A stretch of 5,864 nucleotides of DNA from Sphingomonadales bacterium (GTDB taxonomy: Bacteria > Pseudomonadota > Alphaproteobacteria > Sphingomonadales > Sphingomonadaceae), in contig JAGPVK010000322.1 of assembly GCA_018067055.1 (NCBI GenBank), forward strand, positions 1 to 5,864, given 5' to 3'. The translations under genes were made by a program, and so were the position numbers. Position 1 is the stretch's first letter. Each line of letters opens with the position of its first letter. Of this stretch, positions 4,761 through 5,864 are shown one piece after another. The notes under the pieces were generated by a model that was given only the letters and a program-made list of their open reading frames with translations, had not been told where the DNA came from and ran no database searches.

Positions 4761-5864
4761 ACCTGACATCGAGCAGCCCGAACAGTCGTCCTCCGGATTG
4801 AATCGTCGCAAATTCCTGATCGGAGGCGGCGCTCTGGGTGGTCTGGTGGTGGCCTGGGCACTTTGGCCGCGCAGCTATACACCCAATGTCGCTGCGACCA
4901 ACAATGAGCAGATTTTCGGTGCATTTCTGAAAATATCGGAAGACGGACAGGTCACGGTGGTCGTGCCGCAAAGCGAAATGGGGCAGGGCGTCTATACCGT
5001 TCTGCCGCAGATTCTCGCTGACGAACTGGGCGCGGACTGGCGCACGGTGGCGGTGGAACCGGCGCCGATCAACCCGCTCTACAGCAACCGTCTGCTGGCC
5101 GAGCAATGGGCCGAGTCGCTGATGCCGGCTGGCACCGAAAAACTCGTTGAAAATGCTGCCGTCCGATGGGTGGTCCAGAATGTGGCGATCCGTGAGCAAT
5201 TCATGGTGACGGCCGATTCCACCTCCATTCCTGCCTTCGCGGAAAGCTTTCGCGAAGCCGGAGCGGCAGCGCGGATATTGCTGACCAAGGCGGCGGCAAC
5301 CAAATGGGATGTCGCCTGGGAAAGCTGCACGGTCGAAAATGGTATCATCTCCAACGGCGACAAGAAATTGCGGTTCGGCGAGCTGGTTCGCGATGCGATC
5401 ACCCAGAGCCTGCCCGATCCCGTACCGCTGCGGCCAGCCGGTACCGGCAATCTGATCGGACAGGATGTGCCGCGGCTTGATCTGCCCAGCAAACTCGACG
5501 GCTCTGCCAATTTTGCCGGTGATATCAGACTGCCGGACATGGTGTTTGCGGCGATCCGCCAGGGGCCGATTGGCGACACCAGGCTGAAATCGTTCAACCG
5601 CGCCGGGGCCAGCAAGATCACTGGCTTCATCGATGTTGTCGAAGGCGACAAATGGATCGCGGCGGTGGCCACCAACTGGTGGGCGGCCAATCGGGCATTG
5701 GACAAAATGAGTCCGGTTTTCGAAACCAGGGGATTCATGGCCGACAGCGAGAAGATCGATACCGCCTTGCAAGAGGCCCTGGATGACGGGCCGGGAATCC
5801 GCTTCGTGTCGCGCGGCGAGACCAAGGGTGCCTTTACCAAAGAAAATGTGCTTCAGGCTCGCTA
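4750..5864 (+). CDS. IorB-type molybdopterin-binding oxidoreductase subunit (N-terminal half, truncated by window edge)
   Basis: This is the large subunit of a molybdenum hydroxylase of the xanthine dehydrogenase/aldehyde oxidase superfamily, isoquinoline 1-oxidoreductase beta-like branch. Such enzymes hydroxylate N-heterocycles or oxidise aldehydes using Mo-cytosine dinucleotide and a 2Fe-2S partner. The 371 visible codons stay open to the window end; family members are about twice this long. A twin-arginine leader NRRKFL (18-23) is followed by a Gly/Ala-rich hydrophobic stretch (22-38), suggesting export or a membrane anchor via Tat. The first MoCo-binding segment EMGQGVYTVLPQILADELG (76-94) is intact. 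QDVPRLDLPSKLDGSANFAGDIRLP (238-262) marks the hammerhead-like region. The C-terminal active-site Glu is outside the window. The ATG at 4750 overlaps the preceding gene by 11 bases with only a weak purine-rich AAAGAAA upstream, so translation is probably coupled. No Fe-S (IorA) subunit lies upstream; it may follow downstream. The substrate is unknown. Confidence 0.92.
   Translation, partial: MAVEPDIEQPEQSSSGLNRRKFLIGGGALGGLVVAWALWPRSYTPNVAATNNEQIFGAFLKISEDGQVTVVVPQSEMGQGVYTVLPQILADELGADWRTVAVEPAPINPLYSNRLLAEQWAESLMPAGTEKLVENAAVRWVVQNVAIREQFMVTADSTSIPAFAESFREAGAAARILLTKAAATKWDVAWESCTVENGIISNGDKKLRFGELVRDAITQSLPDPVPLRPAGTGNLIGQDVPRLDLPSKLDGSANFAGDIRLPDMVFAAIRQGPIGDTRLKSFNRAGASKITGFIDVVEGDKWIAAVATNWWAANRALDKMSPVFETRGFMADSEKIDTALQEALDDGPGIRFVSRGETKGAFTKENVLQAR

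Noticed and set aside
4693..5772. 359-codon minus-strand ORF (and a second 253-codon frame at 5079-5840)
   Set aside because: Both are antisense to the molybdenum hydroxylase reading frame, which shows a Tat leader, the MGQG motif and the hammerhead region and is open to the window end.

Overview
The window looks like part of a chromosome from an alphaproteobacterium, most likely of the order Sphingomonadales (Sphingopyxis/Sphingorhabdus-like). This rests on moderately high GC with AT-rich intergenic gaps, the protein styles, and the order degP / hflC / hflK facing mrp. The placement comes from recalled gene order and sequence style; no search was run. Everything recognised is cellular housekeeping or metabolism. 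There is no tRNA, rRNA, insertion sequence, phage gene or CRISPR array.

Left arm, all on the minus strand. Reading outward from the central divergent region: hflK (ends at 2168), hflC (2168-1317, TAATG overlap with hflK) and a small SnoaL/NTF2-like protein (1310-870, 6 bases after the hflC stop) form one tight transcription unit. It is followed by a possible intrinsic terminator near 800-846. After a 281-base gap with a convincing sigma70-type promoter comes the N-terminal part of a periplasmic Do/HtrA serine protease (588-1), cut by the window edge before its catalytic serine. HflK and HflC are the SPFH-domain pair that surrounds and restrains the membrane protease FtsH, so this arm is mainly envelope protein quality control.

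Right arm, all on the plus strand. mrp (Fe-S carrier ATPase, start at 3343), a YccU-type CoA-binding protein (4323-4760) and a large molybdenum hydroxylase subunit of the IorB type with a twin-arginine leader (4750 to the window end, open) are packed with a 17-base gap and then an 11-base overlap. They look like one operon. An Fe-S assembly factor upstream of a molybdo-flavo/iron-sulfur type enzyme subunit is suggestive, but mrp is also a housekeeping gene.

Start codons need care at three places. hflK has an upstream TTG that is more likely part of a TTGACA promoter element. mrp has an upstream GTG and a four-codon mini-ORF ending on its ATG. The SnoaL-like gene appears to use TTG. No clearly new biological system is visible. 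The most unusual points are the SnoaL-like gene lying in frame behind the hflC stop and the leader architecture of mrp. All long antisense ORFs, including one of 407 codons, are judged to be shadows of the real genes.
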